Shown here piece after piece: positions 11,270-21,029 of a stretch of 64,000 nucleotides of DNA (position 1 is its first letter; each line of letters begins with the position of its first letter). A model generated the notes under the pieces. It was not told the DNA's origin, searched no databases, and worked only from the letters and a program-made list of their open reading frames with translations. This DNA comes from Impatiens glandulifera. Lineage: Eukaryota > Streptophyta > Magnoliopsida > Ericales > Balsaminaceae. Position numbers and translations under genes: made by a program. Location of the stretch: assembly GCF_907164915.1 (NCBI RefSeq), contig NW_025919547.1, positions 124,001-188,000 of the forward strand, given 5' to 3'.

Positions 11270-11752
11270 ATGGATCCAAATGTTATGAGCTGCTTGACAT
11301 GGTAATAAGAATGGTTTATTTGTTAGTTTATTTGTAACTTGTCTCAATATTATAATTAATCCTTATAAATTTTGCAGCAATTCCCGATATATGTTTATCA
11401 TTTTGAATTATGAGACTGTTCAATACCAGAGATGCAGTTGTGAACTAAATTAATTGGAATATTTAAGGATCACTAATTCCCAAGCATTGAAGATTCACAA
11501 AACCTTCGGGGACCTTATGTAGGTGTAGTTGTGTTTATACTGACAGATATGTAAGTTAACTAGAATTTTTTTTTTAAAGCTCAACTTCCTAAATAATAAA
11601 CAAACATATATAATTTTTTGTTTTTGTAGGATATGGAGTGCAGAATTTGCAGAATGTCTGTGACTGAGTGCAGATGTGGAAGACCTCTAATCAACCAATA
11701 CGCTTACTATCACTGCTTTGGCTGCAAGGTTCAGTGGAGGAGTCTAGAATGA
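11270..11752 (+). pseudogene. Small Cys-rich split gene (copy 1), degenerate
   Basis: Three exons inferred: 11270-11301 (MDPNVMSCLT...), 11378-11550 and 11630-11752, with GT-AG introns of 76 and 79 nt (GTAATAAG...TTTGCAG; GTAAGTTAAC...TTTTTGTAG). Exons encode paired cysteines: CLTC, CSC, then in the last exon ECRIC, CRC and HCFGC, before a tryptophan-containing end (WRSLE). This suggests one or two small zinc-binding modules. Copy 1 has a TAA in exon 2 and a one-base deletion near 11505, so it should not make the whole protein. The last exon alone keeps a 39-codon frame (11633-11752). I do not recognise the family. Confidence 0.45.
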
Positions 11753-12349
11753 TGCAAGAAAATAATATATATATATATATATATAAATTAAAATTAGTAG
11801 TATGCATGTATGGACCTAATGACTGGGGGTTAACTTCTCTCTCCGGATATTCTTCATAATTATATATATATATATATATATCCTACTTTTAATATATTTT
11901 ATTAATTTCATTTATTATTTGTTATTTGAGGCGTTATAAATAGTCTTAATATTTGAGTCTAAAACAATACATGAGGATTGAGAAGAAGTAAATTAAGCAA
12001 ATCCTCCACATCAATCCACCAATATACACACATGGAAATAATAACAACAACTCATGAAGATTTTATTGTGCATCCTTGTAAAAAATAAATAAAATTGTCT
12101 ACAGAGAAAGCTTCAACTCCTATTTTCAACACCCAAACCTCTACAATGGGACTTCAAAACCTCATTCAACAATTATCTGAAAAATAAAAAGATATAGTAA
12201 TGGCATTGAATTTGGTTTACTTCTTTCACTTGGCTTATCTAAATGCCCTGTTCAATTCTCTTGAAAAATTTTGAGTCTCTTCAACTCTAGAAGTAGAGTC
12301 ATCATCCTGAACAACAGAGAGGGTGTAGAAATTGAAGAAGGGTATTCAA

Positions 12350-12712
12350 TGTAATATGAACACTGAATATGTTTAACAAAATGTAAGATAAAATTAATTA
12401 TACTTTCAGATAAAACTATGTATACTCTTGGATAAAGCTTAGTTTGATTTGTAATGAAACTTACTGAAGTGTTTTAAAATGAAAATAGGATAACCAAATT
12501 TGTTAAAATCATTTAGAATGTTTGGTTTAATGCTGAAACACGACTTCTAATGCTAGAAAACTCAATTATATAAAATAAACTTCCGTATGTTATTAAGATA
12601 TTGCTTAAAAACTTAAATATTTTTACCAAAACGTCAAATAAAACTAATTAATTATATATTTAAATAAAAGTATGTATATCTTCTGATAAAACTATTATAT
12701 CTTCAAATAAAG
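12350..12712. repeat. Inverted copies of the 240-bp repeat flanking the LINE
   Basis: Contains TTCAGATAAAACTATGTATAC and GATAAAGCTTAGTTT, the reverse complement of the TATACTTAGTTTTATCTGAA landmark. So this part is the satellite in opposite orientation. It resumes after the LINE at 15190-15440, with the GTTAAAATCATTTAGAATG text present on both sides. Confidence 0.6.
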
Positions 12713-12784
12713 CTTAGTTTATACAAATGAAAAAAGAGTCTAAAACTGTAAACCCTAGCATATAATAAAAGCTCTGGAGATTTG

Positions 12785-13016
12785 ATTCGCGATCGGCACT
12801 GGCGACACGATCGGCACGAGCGACACAATCAGCACAGGCGGCACGATTGGTACAACGGCACAATAGGCACAGGAAGAAAGGCACAGACGACACGATATTG
12901 TCCTGAACCGTAAGACATCAAATCGACATCGGAATCACCATTAAACAAAGGAAGCGCCATCGACACAAGTGGCACGACACGATCGGCACAGGCGACACAA
13001 TAGGCACAGGGCATCT
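12785..13016. repeat. GGCAC/GATC minisatellite in the LINE 5' region
   Basis: Short repeated words of the form CGATCGGCAC, GGCGACACGATC and GAGCGACAC. The number and order differ between the two LINE copies (50500-50720), the commonest site of length change between them. It is GC-rich against an AT-rich background and sits where a LINE promoter would be. Confidence 0.7.
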
Positions 13017-13170
13017 CAATACTGACTTGCGTCGTTCATTAAGTGTTGCTAGTCTAGGGTTTCTTGTACATTTGTAAGCGCCGTTAGATTTTGCCCTCGA
13101 TTTCGGTTACTTTTGATAATCTCTTAGGGTTTCTGCAATTAATTTGTTCTATTCCTCTGTCTCTGCCATT

Positions 13171-14993
13171 ATGGGGAAGGGGAAGAATAAAAGTAATAAA
13201 TCAAAAAAAGTTAGTGATTTTATGCTGGAAGGAATTAAGGAAGTCACAGTCAAAGAATTTGAAAGAATTTCTGAAGAAGTTATCAAAGAACAGAAAAATA
13301 CCAACACAATTAAGCAATCTGCTCCAACTACTACTGGGAAAAATCCTATTGAAAATAATGTAGGAAGATAAGGGGATAATGAAGGAGCTTGGAAGATAAG
13401 TAATAATGAAAGAGCTAATCTGTTTGGGCTCAAGAATCAGATTACATAGTTCCTTATGAATGCCAAAAGAGGAGAAATTGTCATCAATAAGGAGAAAGCA
13501 CAACAAATTACAATTCAACTCAACACCCACAAACTTTAAGACTGGAATCTGTTCAAAAAAGAAGAATGTGAATAAATTGTTTAATGGTCAGTTGCTACAA
13601 TGAAGGAACTAATGAAGGCTCTCAAATCTAAGTCATATACTATCAGGAGCAATTCAACATGGAAAACTAATGAAGTCTGGAAGAAAAACAATGCAAAAAA
13701 GTCAGAAGATCATTCTTATAAAGGGAAAATCTACTTGGGCAATACACAGACAAAAGTGGAGGTACTAAATTCTCCATTTGAATTTAAATTGCCTACTGAA
13801 GTAGAGGAAAACAGTATAAAGGAAGGAGAAAATGTAGTTGTGGGAAACTACATAGGGAAAAACAGAGTATCCTTCCCAATTACTAAAGATGCACTATTGA
13901 AGCAATTGGAAGTAAAAGGGCTAGAGAAGATTTTAGCAAATGTCCATGATTTATATTTCCTTAAATTCAAGAAGGGATCTAATCTATAGGAAATTCTAGA
14001 AAATAGGCATACATATATAGGATCCAATTACATTAATTAGAAAAATGGTCCGAAGACTTGAACCTATTGAGTAAGCCAAAAGAAACTGCACATATATGGT
14101 TCAAGCTTCTGAATATACTTGCACATATGTGCAATTCTAAAGCCCTTAGTCATTTTGCAGGTTTATTGGGTAGACCATTATACATGGATCCAATTACTGA
14201 AGGAGGAGAGCACCTAACATTTGCTAGAATTAGCATTGAGGTGCATCCTACAAGCACACTGCCGAAAAGTATGACAGTAGTAGACAGAAAAGGAAAACCT
14301 ACTGTCATGGAAATCACTTATGAGTGGAGGCCAGACATATGCTCTTTTTACAATACTTTCCAACATGCAAGCCCAAAATGTGATTTGGCTAAGTAAGAAG
14401 ATCATAAAATTCATAATGGTCAGAAAGTAAAGATGCAGGAAAACGATACAAATGGGCCTATTTTCAAAGAGAAAATGTGGTTAAAGACTAGGAAACGGAA
14501 GATAAAGAAAATTATGTACAAGACGAAAGTAGTACGATAAAGAAGGTGGAACCTCAATCTAATCATGTTGAAGAGATAGTTAAGGATTCTCAATCAAATA
14601 AAGTTGAAGTGGTTGCTGATGAAAACAGAGAGGAAGATACTCCGACAGATCAAGAGGAAGAAGAGAATTCTAAGGTTGATATAGAAGAATCCAAAGTTGC
14701 TGAGGATTCTGAAGCTGGAGCTAAAGAATATTGAGACAATGATCACGAAATTCAAGTTGAGAACAACAAGGTGAAGAGCTCAGAAATCCTGAAAAATATT
14801 TCTTTTTATCAAATCAGAACGGGTTCATATAAAAGGAAATTCAAAATTAGAATAGGCAGTATTCATCATCATCTTCAGTTCATCCTCCTTTAATTGTAAG
14901 GGGAACGGGAAGAGGAAGGACAAGGGGAAGAGGAAGACAACCTGTTGAACATCAGGTTTGTATGGAAATAGAAATTCTAATTGGGATAAATAA
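13171..14993 (+). pseudogene. LINE ORF1 (DUF4283 plus zinc knuckle), broken
   Basis: Starts MGKGKNKSNKSKK (basic) at 13171. The middle part (13740-14396) matches the plant LINE gag-like domain: a VGNYIGKNRVSFPITKDAL segment, LLGRPLYMDPITEGGEHLTFARISIEV, then a knuckle whose second Cys is Tyr here (CSFYNTFQHASPKC; copy 2 keeps CSFC). An acidic stretch (14546-14734) and an RGRGRTRGRGR tail follow. It is broken by stops at 13369, 13987 and about 14394 and by frameshifts. ORF1 proteins bind element RNA. Confidence 0.75.
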
Positions 14994-15489
14994 GATTTGA
15001 TACAATTTGTAATCTTTGTTTGTAATCTCTATTTTTCGTATGTTTGATGACTAGGGTTCTTAGGGTCGTTTGATTGTCATCTTTTAATCATAGCTAGGGT
15101 TTGTCTAGCTTTGATTTTTGACCCTCCCACTTTTGGGATTTTAATGAAATGGTTTTAACCGTTTTCCCAAAAAAAAACTTAGTTTATACCAATAATGTTA
15201 ACTTACTAAATTGTTTTAAAATAAATATAGGATAACAAAAGTTGTTAAAATCATTTAGAATGTTTGGTTTAATGTTGAAACAAGACTTCTAATGCTAGAA
15301 AACTCAATTATATAAAACAAACTTTAGTATGTTACTAAAATATTGTTTGAAAACTGAAATATTTTTAATAAAATGTAAGATACAACTAATTATACCTTCA
15401 GATAAAAATTAGTTCAGACCTTCATATAAAACTTTTAATGTTTTTTTTTACATTTTCTCTTATTTATTTGATTTCATTTGTAGGGTACA

Positions 15490-16215
15490 ACTAAAATAAG
15501 TATTTCAATATTAAACCAATCGTTTTATATGACTTTAACAACTTATGTTGTGATCTTTTATTTTTAAAAACATTCGGTAAGTAGTCAAACAGTTCAAAAC
15601 TATGGTTTATCCGAATGTATACTTAATTTTATTTGAAAACATAATTAGTTTTATTTATTTCATTTTTATGCTGAATTTTTTTAGTTTTAATAAATAAAAA
15701 GTCGTATTTGAGGTTTATATTTCATATTTTTACAAATAAAATAAGTATTTCATCATTAAATCAATCGTTTTATCTGACTTTAACAACTTCTGTTATAAAC
15801 TTTTATTTTTAAAAACGTTCAGTAAGTCGTCAAACAATGCAAAATTGTGTTTTATGCGAATATATACATAATTTTATTCGAAAGTATAATTAGTTTTAAT
15901 TCAATTTTGTTGTAATTTTTTAAGTTTTCATGAATGAAAAATTATATTTAATGATTATATTTCATTTATTTTAGAAATAAAATAAGTATTTTAACATTAA
16001 ATCAGCCGTTTTGTATAACTTTAACCGCTTCTGTTATAATTTTTTTTTAAAAAAAACATAGTATTAAAATTTATTACATGTAAAAATTATGATTTATCCG
16101 AATATATACATAGTTTTATATAAATGTATATACTTAGTTTTATATGAAAACATAATTAGTTTTATTTCACTTTTTGAACTTGGGTTAGTTTTATATGAAA
16201 ACATAATTAGTTTTA
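15490..16215. repeat. AT-rich tandem repeat, third cluster (about 3 units)
   Basis: Same landmark boxes as the main array, in the same orientation. The last unit has a short internal duplication: the text of about 55 bases ending in TTTTTGAACTTGGG appears at 16131-16178 and again at 16187-16236, absent from copy 2. Confidence 0.75.
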
Positions 16216-16224
16216 TTTCACTTT

Positions 16225-17035
16225 TTGAACTTGGGTCAACGAGACTTTTGTATGATATTTTTATAATAAAGAAATTGATAAAAAAAATTGAATTTTTATA
16301 ACAAGAATTATTAAAATATTACTTTATATTTAAAATTTAACAGAAATAAATAAAGGTATTTAATATTTTAATTGATAAATAAAATAATGTAATGATTAGA
16401 GTGATATTTATGTGATATAAATATCTTTATAAATCTAAAATCAAACAAGCTATTAAAATTATTAATGAATTTATTTTATATTTATAAAAAAAAATTAATT
16501 CTCATGATCTAATTCAGTTAAAAATTATATATAAAAAAATAACTACTAAAATAAAATAAAACCATTTGAGTAGGGTCAGCTGAAGTTGAACAAATGAACA
16601 AATAAAATTATGTCGAAAAAATCTCTACATAACCATTCGAATGTAAATTTAAATTATTCTTAGTGAATAATGCCATAAATAATCATGCAAAAGGATAACC
16701 AAATAAATACGAAATGAGAAAGTTATAAATATTGAAAAAATACATATAAAATATAATTTTTTAATTTAAATATCAAATCTAATACATCTCTGTCTATCTA
16801 AAATTTAAAAAATAATTATTAAAATCCGAAAATATAGTCATTTTGAATAGTTTAATTAAAAGTCTAATATATAAATAATTAGAATGGAAGGGGTGCAAAG
16901 TATATCAAATTGTTACGTCATCATATGTTTAGCCATTGCTTGAGGACAACTGTAGCAGTCAACTTGTTTGGCAGTACTTTCAACTCATCTAAGAAATATT
17001 TCTTTTATTTTATATATTTCATTACATTTAAAAAA
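16225..17035 (+). repeat. Long direct repeat, right member (copy 1), truncated
   Basis: Pairs with 7960-8690. Its last 190 bases also match 1797-1990 and 54507-54700. It stops at 17035, where a different tandem repeat begins; this is the right edge of block copy 1. Confidence 0.65.
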
Positions 17036-17039
17036 AATG

Positions 17040-17870
17040 GAAATTAAATAAATGAAAGTTGACATAAAATCTCACGAAATCTCATAAAATATATTAAGAA
17101 TATCATAGTAATTTTAAATCTGATAAAATTATTTTTTAAACTCTTCAAACGTTCTGATTATAAATATAATAACTGATTTTCTTAGAATATTTCAAAATGA
17201 GAAAACATGTCTCAAAATGATATAATGTGTTGAGATGACTATTAGTTATTAATATAACTCTAACATAACCTAACATAAAATAAAATAATAAAATATAGTA
17301 TATATTAATCGAATAAGATTTGTAATAATTTCGATTAGATTATGATGATTTTATATTACAAAACCAAATTTATTTTCGATTAACTTGAATGAATTATATA
17401 TAAAATAAATTAAAGTTGACATAAAATTTCATGAAATATATTAAGAATACTCATAGTAATTATAAATACGATAAGATTGTTTTTTAAACTCTTAAAACAT
17501 TTTGATTATAAATGTAATAAACAATTTTTTTAGATTTTCTTAGAATATCCCAAAATGAGAAAATATGTCTCAAAATGATATATAATGTTTTGAGATGACT
17601 TTTAGTTATTAATATAACTCTAATCTAACATAAAATAATAAAATATAGTATATGAAAGTCGAATAAACTTGGTAATATATTCGATTACATTAAGATGACT
17701 TTTATGTTACAAATTCAAATTTATTTTAGATTAACTTTAACTAAATGCATAAAATAAATGAAAATTGATATAAAATTTCACGAAATATCATTAAATATAT
17801 TAAGAATATATTGAGATTATTTTTTAAACTCTTAAAAAGTTCTGATTAAAAATATAATAATAAACAATAT
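17040..17870. repeat. Tandem repeat, period about 355 bp, 2.4 units
   Basis: The box GTTGACATAAAATTTCACGAAAT recurs with starts near 17061, 17418 and 17767 (spacings of about 357 and 349). Each is followed by TTTTTTAAACTCTTAAAA and CAAAATGAGAAAA. AT-rich, no coding signal, not seen elsewhere in the window. Confidence 0.75.
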
Positions 17871-17874
17871 TCGT

Positions 17875-18395
17875 GTTTGTTTATTGTATTTATTTTGAAA
17901 AAATGGGTTTTAGAACGACACTTACATTATCTTATCTTGTGTTTGTGTTTGTGTTAGTTTATTTATCGCTCACTTTTAAAAAAATATGAATATTTGTCTT
18001 AGTTTATTTAACCGTTTACATATTTTTAAAGAAAAAAAGATTGTGGTTCAATACTCATTACCCAACTTTTACTTTGAAACCATTATGTTCAGAAAAAATA
18101 AAACCAAATATTTACAAATCTTATTCAATTATTTAAAATTTATTAAATTTAAAATTGTACATATAATAAATAAAAAGTAGGAAAATAAATATATTAAATA
18201 TATATATTGAAACACCTATTAAACTCACAACAACACATAAAAAAAATAAGTATAACATAAATTTGATAAATCTGTTATAAGAATTTTTTTGTGGAGTTAT
18301 TAACAATAAGAATAGAGAGAAAACTTAACAATACTTTTTTATACTAAATATATTCAATCTTTTTAGAAATAAAATTAACTTTTTAATATATAAAT
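17875..18395 (+). repeat. Dispersed repeat, member 1
   Basis: About 85% identical by eye to 25848-26335 in the same orientation. Shared text runs from TGTTTGTTTATTG to AAATTAACTTTTTAA. In member 1 the match continues as ATATATAAATTATAC; in member 2 it is followed by an unrelated sequence. 18396-18722 is AT-rich with nothing recognisable. Confidence 0.75.
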
Positions 18396-18722
18396 TATAC
18401 TACTCAATCATATATATGTTATTATTATAATAAGAATGAATTATTTGTATTTTTAATTTATTACCTATTATTTTTTTAGATAGTCGTCCCTAATTTAATT
18501 GCTCATTTTCTTTGTAAAATTATTACTTATTGTTATTTTATTAGATATCACAATACACTCCAATTTAGAGATAAGAAACAACTTTGATTAAAGAATGAAA
18601 ATAAATTCAGTGAAATTTAAGTAGAATGTGCACGCACTAAAGAAAAAATAAGTAAAGAAAAAAAGAAAAACAAAGTTTGATGTTTCTGTTATAAAGAGTT
18701 AGCATGAATGGGAGATTTATTC

Positions 18723-20095
18723 TGTTGGGATCGGTAATGACAATAGAGACTGGGGTCTAACTATTGTGAACAACTTATAAACGTCAGTTCAATTTTAACT
18801 CTATTAGAAGTTAAAATATGTTTCTATTCTTTGCAAATCTTCACAAACTCTTGAACAAGTTCAAGTGCGGAAACCGTTTGTTAGATTTGAAGCGTCAGAT
18901 AGATCAATGTAAATGACAAAAAGTAAAAAATACAGGGTTTGTTTATGGATGTTCGGAGTACACCCTCCTACATCACCCCTTCTTCCTCAACTGGAGGATA
19001 TTCACTAGAACACTTTGATTTGTATAGAACACACTACACAAACCTAGTCAGAAAACCATGACTTAATTGACCGCCTATTCTGAACACGTAGCACACACCC
19101 TGTTGAACATAACACCTTTTGTTCAACTTACAACAAAATTTTAATGACTATCAAATAGTCCAGTAACTTATTTCCCAACTTCACATATTGAATTACAAAA
19201 TACACTTAAGAATAAAATATCTAGAGAGAAAGTTGATTCAAGAAATCAAACTTGTAGAAATATGGTGATTCAATGAGAGAGAGAGAGTGCTTCAGCTTAT
19301 ATCTTGTGGTTCTAGCAATTCATCTGTTGTCCTTAGGCAGCTATATATCTTTGAAAAGCATCAACGGTCGAATCCTCCTTTTGGACATGTGGCATGTGTC
19401 CGTTGGACAGTCACCTATAGTACGAGAGTACAACAGACTCTAGGTATTTGGATCGTGGCCGTAACAAACAGGTAGTGCGTCGAATATCCTCTAATCTTGT
19501 CTTGTACTATGAATGAAATTTAGAGATATTCGCGTATGTGGCATTCATTCATTTGTTGAGCTCTACAGTCAGCTATCTGGAGAGCTCTACTACCACATTA
19601 GCTGTCTAAATGCTCATCTACTTTAGACGCTCATCTGCCTTCAGACATCATCTACTCATCTTATATGCAATCTCATCATCTTAGATGCCTTCTGATCATA
19701 TTAGACATCCATCTTCTCAAGTTAGATACCATTGTCTAACTACACTCCTCTTTAGACTGCATCTAAAGATGTTAGACGTCCTAGTCTAACTATGTGCGTT
19801 GTCTTTGAGACGTTTAATCGCGCGCATTGACTTTGAGCTTTGCCTAAAATAATAAAACTCATGTTATTAATTTTGCACCTAGTGAAATTCGAATCCAGGT
19901 CACCTATGTGACAAGCGGTTGCATTTACCAGTACTCCACATACGATGTTGATATCTAAGTATATATTTATATATTTGATATGACTAACAATTATTGAACT
20001 AAGTTTTATCCATTTATTATCAAAAACCATTTTATTAATCATTATAATCAAGTATGTTAAATTATTTTAAATTAATTAAAAATTGTAACCCAACA
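18723..20095 (-). mobile_element. LTR of a second copia relative, minus orientation
   Basis: TG...CA bounded: on the minus strand it begins TGTTGGGTTACAA after a polypurine tract and ends CCGATCCCAACA. It shares the GTTCGGAGT...CCTCCTACATCACCCCTTCTTC block and the CTTGAACAAGTTCAAG palindrome with the LTR at 2569-4015. Its palindrome zone (19600-19800) is decayed: GTTAGAC/GTCTAAC boxes remain at about 19725-19790, the rest having turned into CATCTNNTTAGA-like words. No downstream internal genes survive. Confidence 0.7.
19868..19945 (-). mobile_element. tRNA-like SINE head inside the LTR (candidate)
   Basis: Minus strand reads GTACTGGTAAATGCAACCG, then about 20 nt later ACCTGGATTCGAATTTC: an A-box-like and a strong B-box-like element at tRNA spacing, as in tRNA-derived plant SINEs. 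It sits near the start of the LTR, where the relative at 2569-4015 has no such text, so it is an insertion. Exact ends and target duplication not resolved. Confidence 0.45.
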
Positions 20096-20110
20096 ATTTC
20101 TCCCCTTTTG
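20096..20110 (-). other. Polypurine tract of the LTR at 18723
   Basis: Reverse complement AATCAAAAGGGGAGAAAT ends directly at the LTR start. Better preserved than the tract at 4016. It proves the LTR is a 3' LTR with a little internal sequence rather than a solo LTR. Confidence 0.7.
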
Positions 20111-20795
20111 ATTATTTAAGCTAAATTATCAAAACCAGATGAGTTCATAATTTAAAGATACTTCAACATTAAAAATCTTAACCCAACATATTCATCAAAC
20201 TTCATTATCAAGAGTATTATTACTCGTGATTTTGTTCGTTTTGTTCAATATATATATTTTTTTTTCAAATAGTTGAAATTTTTCTTTAAAAAATTAGACC
20301 ATATATACTTGATTTTTTATTTACGATTTTTGTTCTTGCAGAGTTGTGTTTGTTCTTAATCTTAATCATTTATTTATTTTTAATAAAAATAAAAACCAAA
20401 ATTTTAACAACTTTTAACTCTTTTCAAATTATCATTTTTCTAAAATATTATAATAATTTAATTTTTAACTTATATTACATATACTAAAATTACAAACATA
20501 TTTAATTATTAAATATTTAAAGTGTGTATAAATGTTAAATTATTATTAATAGGAAAAATATAAGCATTAAAATTCAAAATCAGACTAATAATTAGATTTT
20601 TTATCAATCTTTAATTTATTTATTTTTGAACTGTTATATTTTCTTAATTTCAATATTTGTTTTTAATATTAGAGGACAATGTTTAATTTATTTTTACATT
20701 AACTAGATTTGAGTTCATGTGTAGTTTTCATTGTTGTATCAGTTGTTGCGCATAACATCCAATTATGTTGTTGGCCATCTTGATCTTGAATTGAA
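20111..20795. other. AT-rich spacer, nothing recognised
   Basis: The first 150 bases probably belong to the internal region of the LTR element on the left; the rest is AT-rich intergenic DNA. No open frame with coding character, no RNA gene seen. Confidence 0.4.
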
Positions 20796-20803
20796 CTAGA
20801 GAC
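20796..20803. repeat. hAT target site duplication, left (right copy 23973-23980)
   Basis: CTAGAGAC occurs immediately before 20804 and again at 23973-23980. An 8-bp duplication is the hallmark of hAT transposition and fixes both ends of the element. Confidence 0.9.
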
Positions 20804-21029
20804 CAAGGGCGAATCTAGGATTTTTTTTTTGACTGGGCTGATTTTAATTTTTTAGTAATTAAATTTATCAATAAATACCCCTAATAAAATAAAATAAGTA
20901 TAAAAGATCTATGAAATGAACGAAATACACGATTTAATAACAAATTTATATATATATAAATTATCTCGTATTATTGAAAATATAAAAATAAAACAAGAAA
21001 ATATATAAAATTTAACAAACTTTTACATA

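Larger units (their letters stand above)
12725..15177 (+). mobile_element. ORF1-only LINE, copy 1, with target duplication
   Basis: Flanked by the 12-bp direct repeat CTTAGTTTATAC (12713-12724 and 15178-15189) and ending in an A-run after TTTTAACCGTTTTCCC, a 3' end typical of plant LINEs. It carries a 5' region with a short minisatellite, an ORF1 with a DUF4283-like domain and a CCHC knuckle, and a 3' UTR of about 180 bp. No endonuclease or reverse transcriptase is present; only 2453 bp lie between the duplications. It therefore looks like a non-autonomous half-LINE moved by a partner's enzymes. The same insertion is in copy 2 at the same target, so it predates the block duplication. Confidence 0.85.
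2569..17035. repeat. Segmental duplication, copy 1
   Basis: Collinear with 41158-54700 at an offset of about 37.4-37.7 kb, roughly 93-95% identical by eye. The match starts at about 3541, because copy 2 lacks the first 970 bases of the LTR, and ends at 17035 where copy 2 continues. Shared insertions (LINE with the same target duplication, tRNA-like head, satellite arrays, Cys-rich gene) show these were present before duplication. Differences include a segment of about 190 bp at 7272-7465 only in copy 1, one fewer 240-bp repeat unit, and different (TA)n lengths. Confidence 0.85.

Noticed and set aside
12829..13014. 61-codon frame on the minus strand
   Set aside because: Made by the GGCAC/GATC minisatellite; repeats give a low-complexity Cys/Val/Arg translation.
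16089..16301. 70-codon plus-strand frame with a repeated peptide
   Set aside because: Translation of the AT-rich satellite and its short duplication. The same applies to frames at 5374, 9083, 42949 and 45972.
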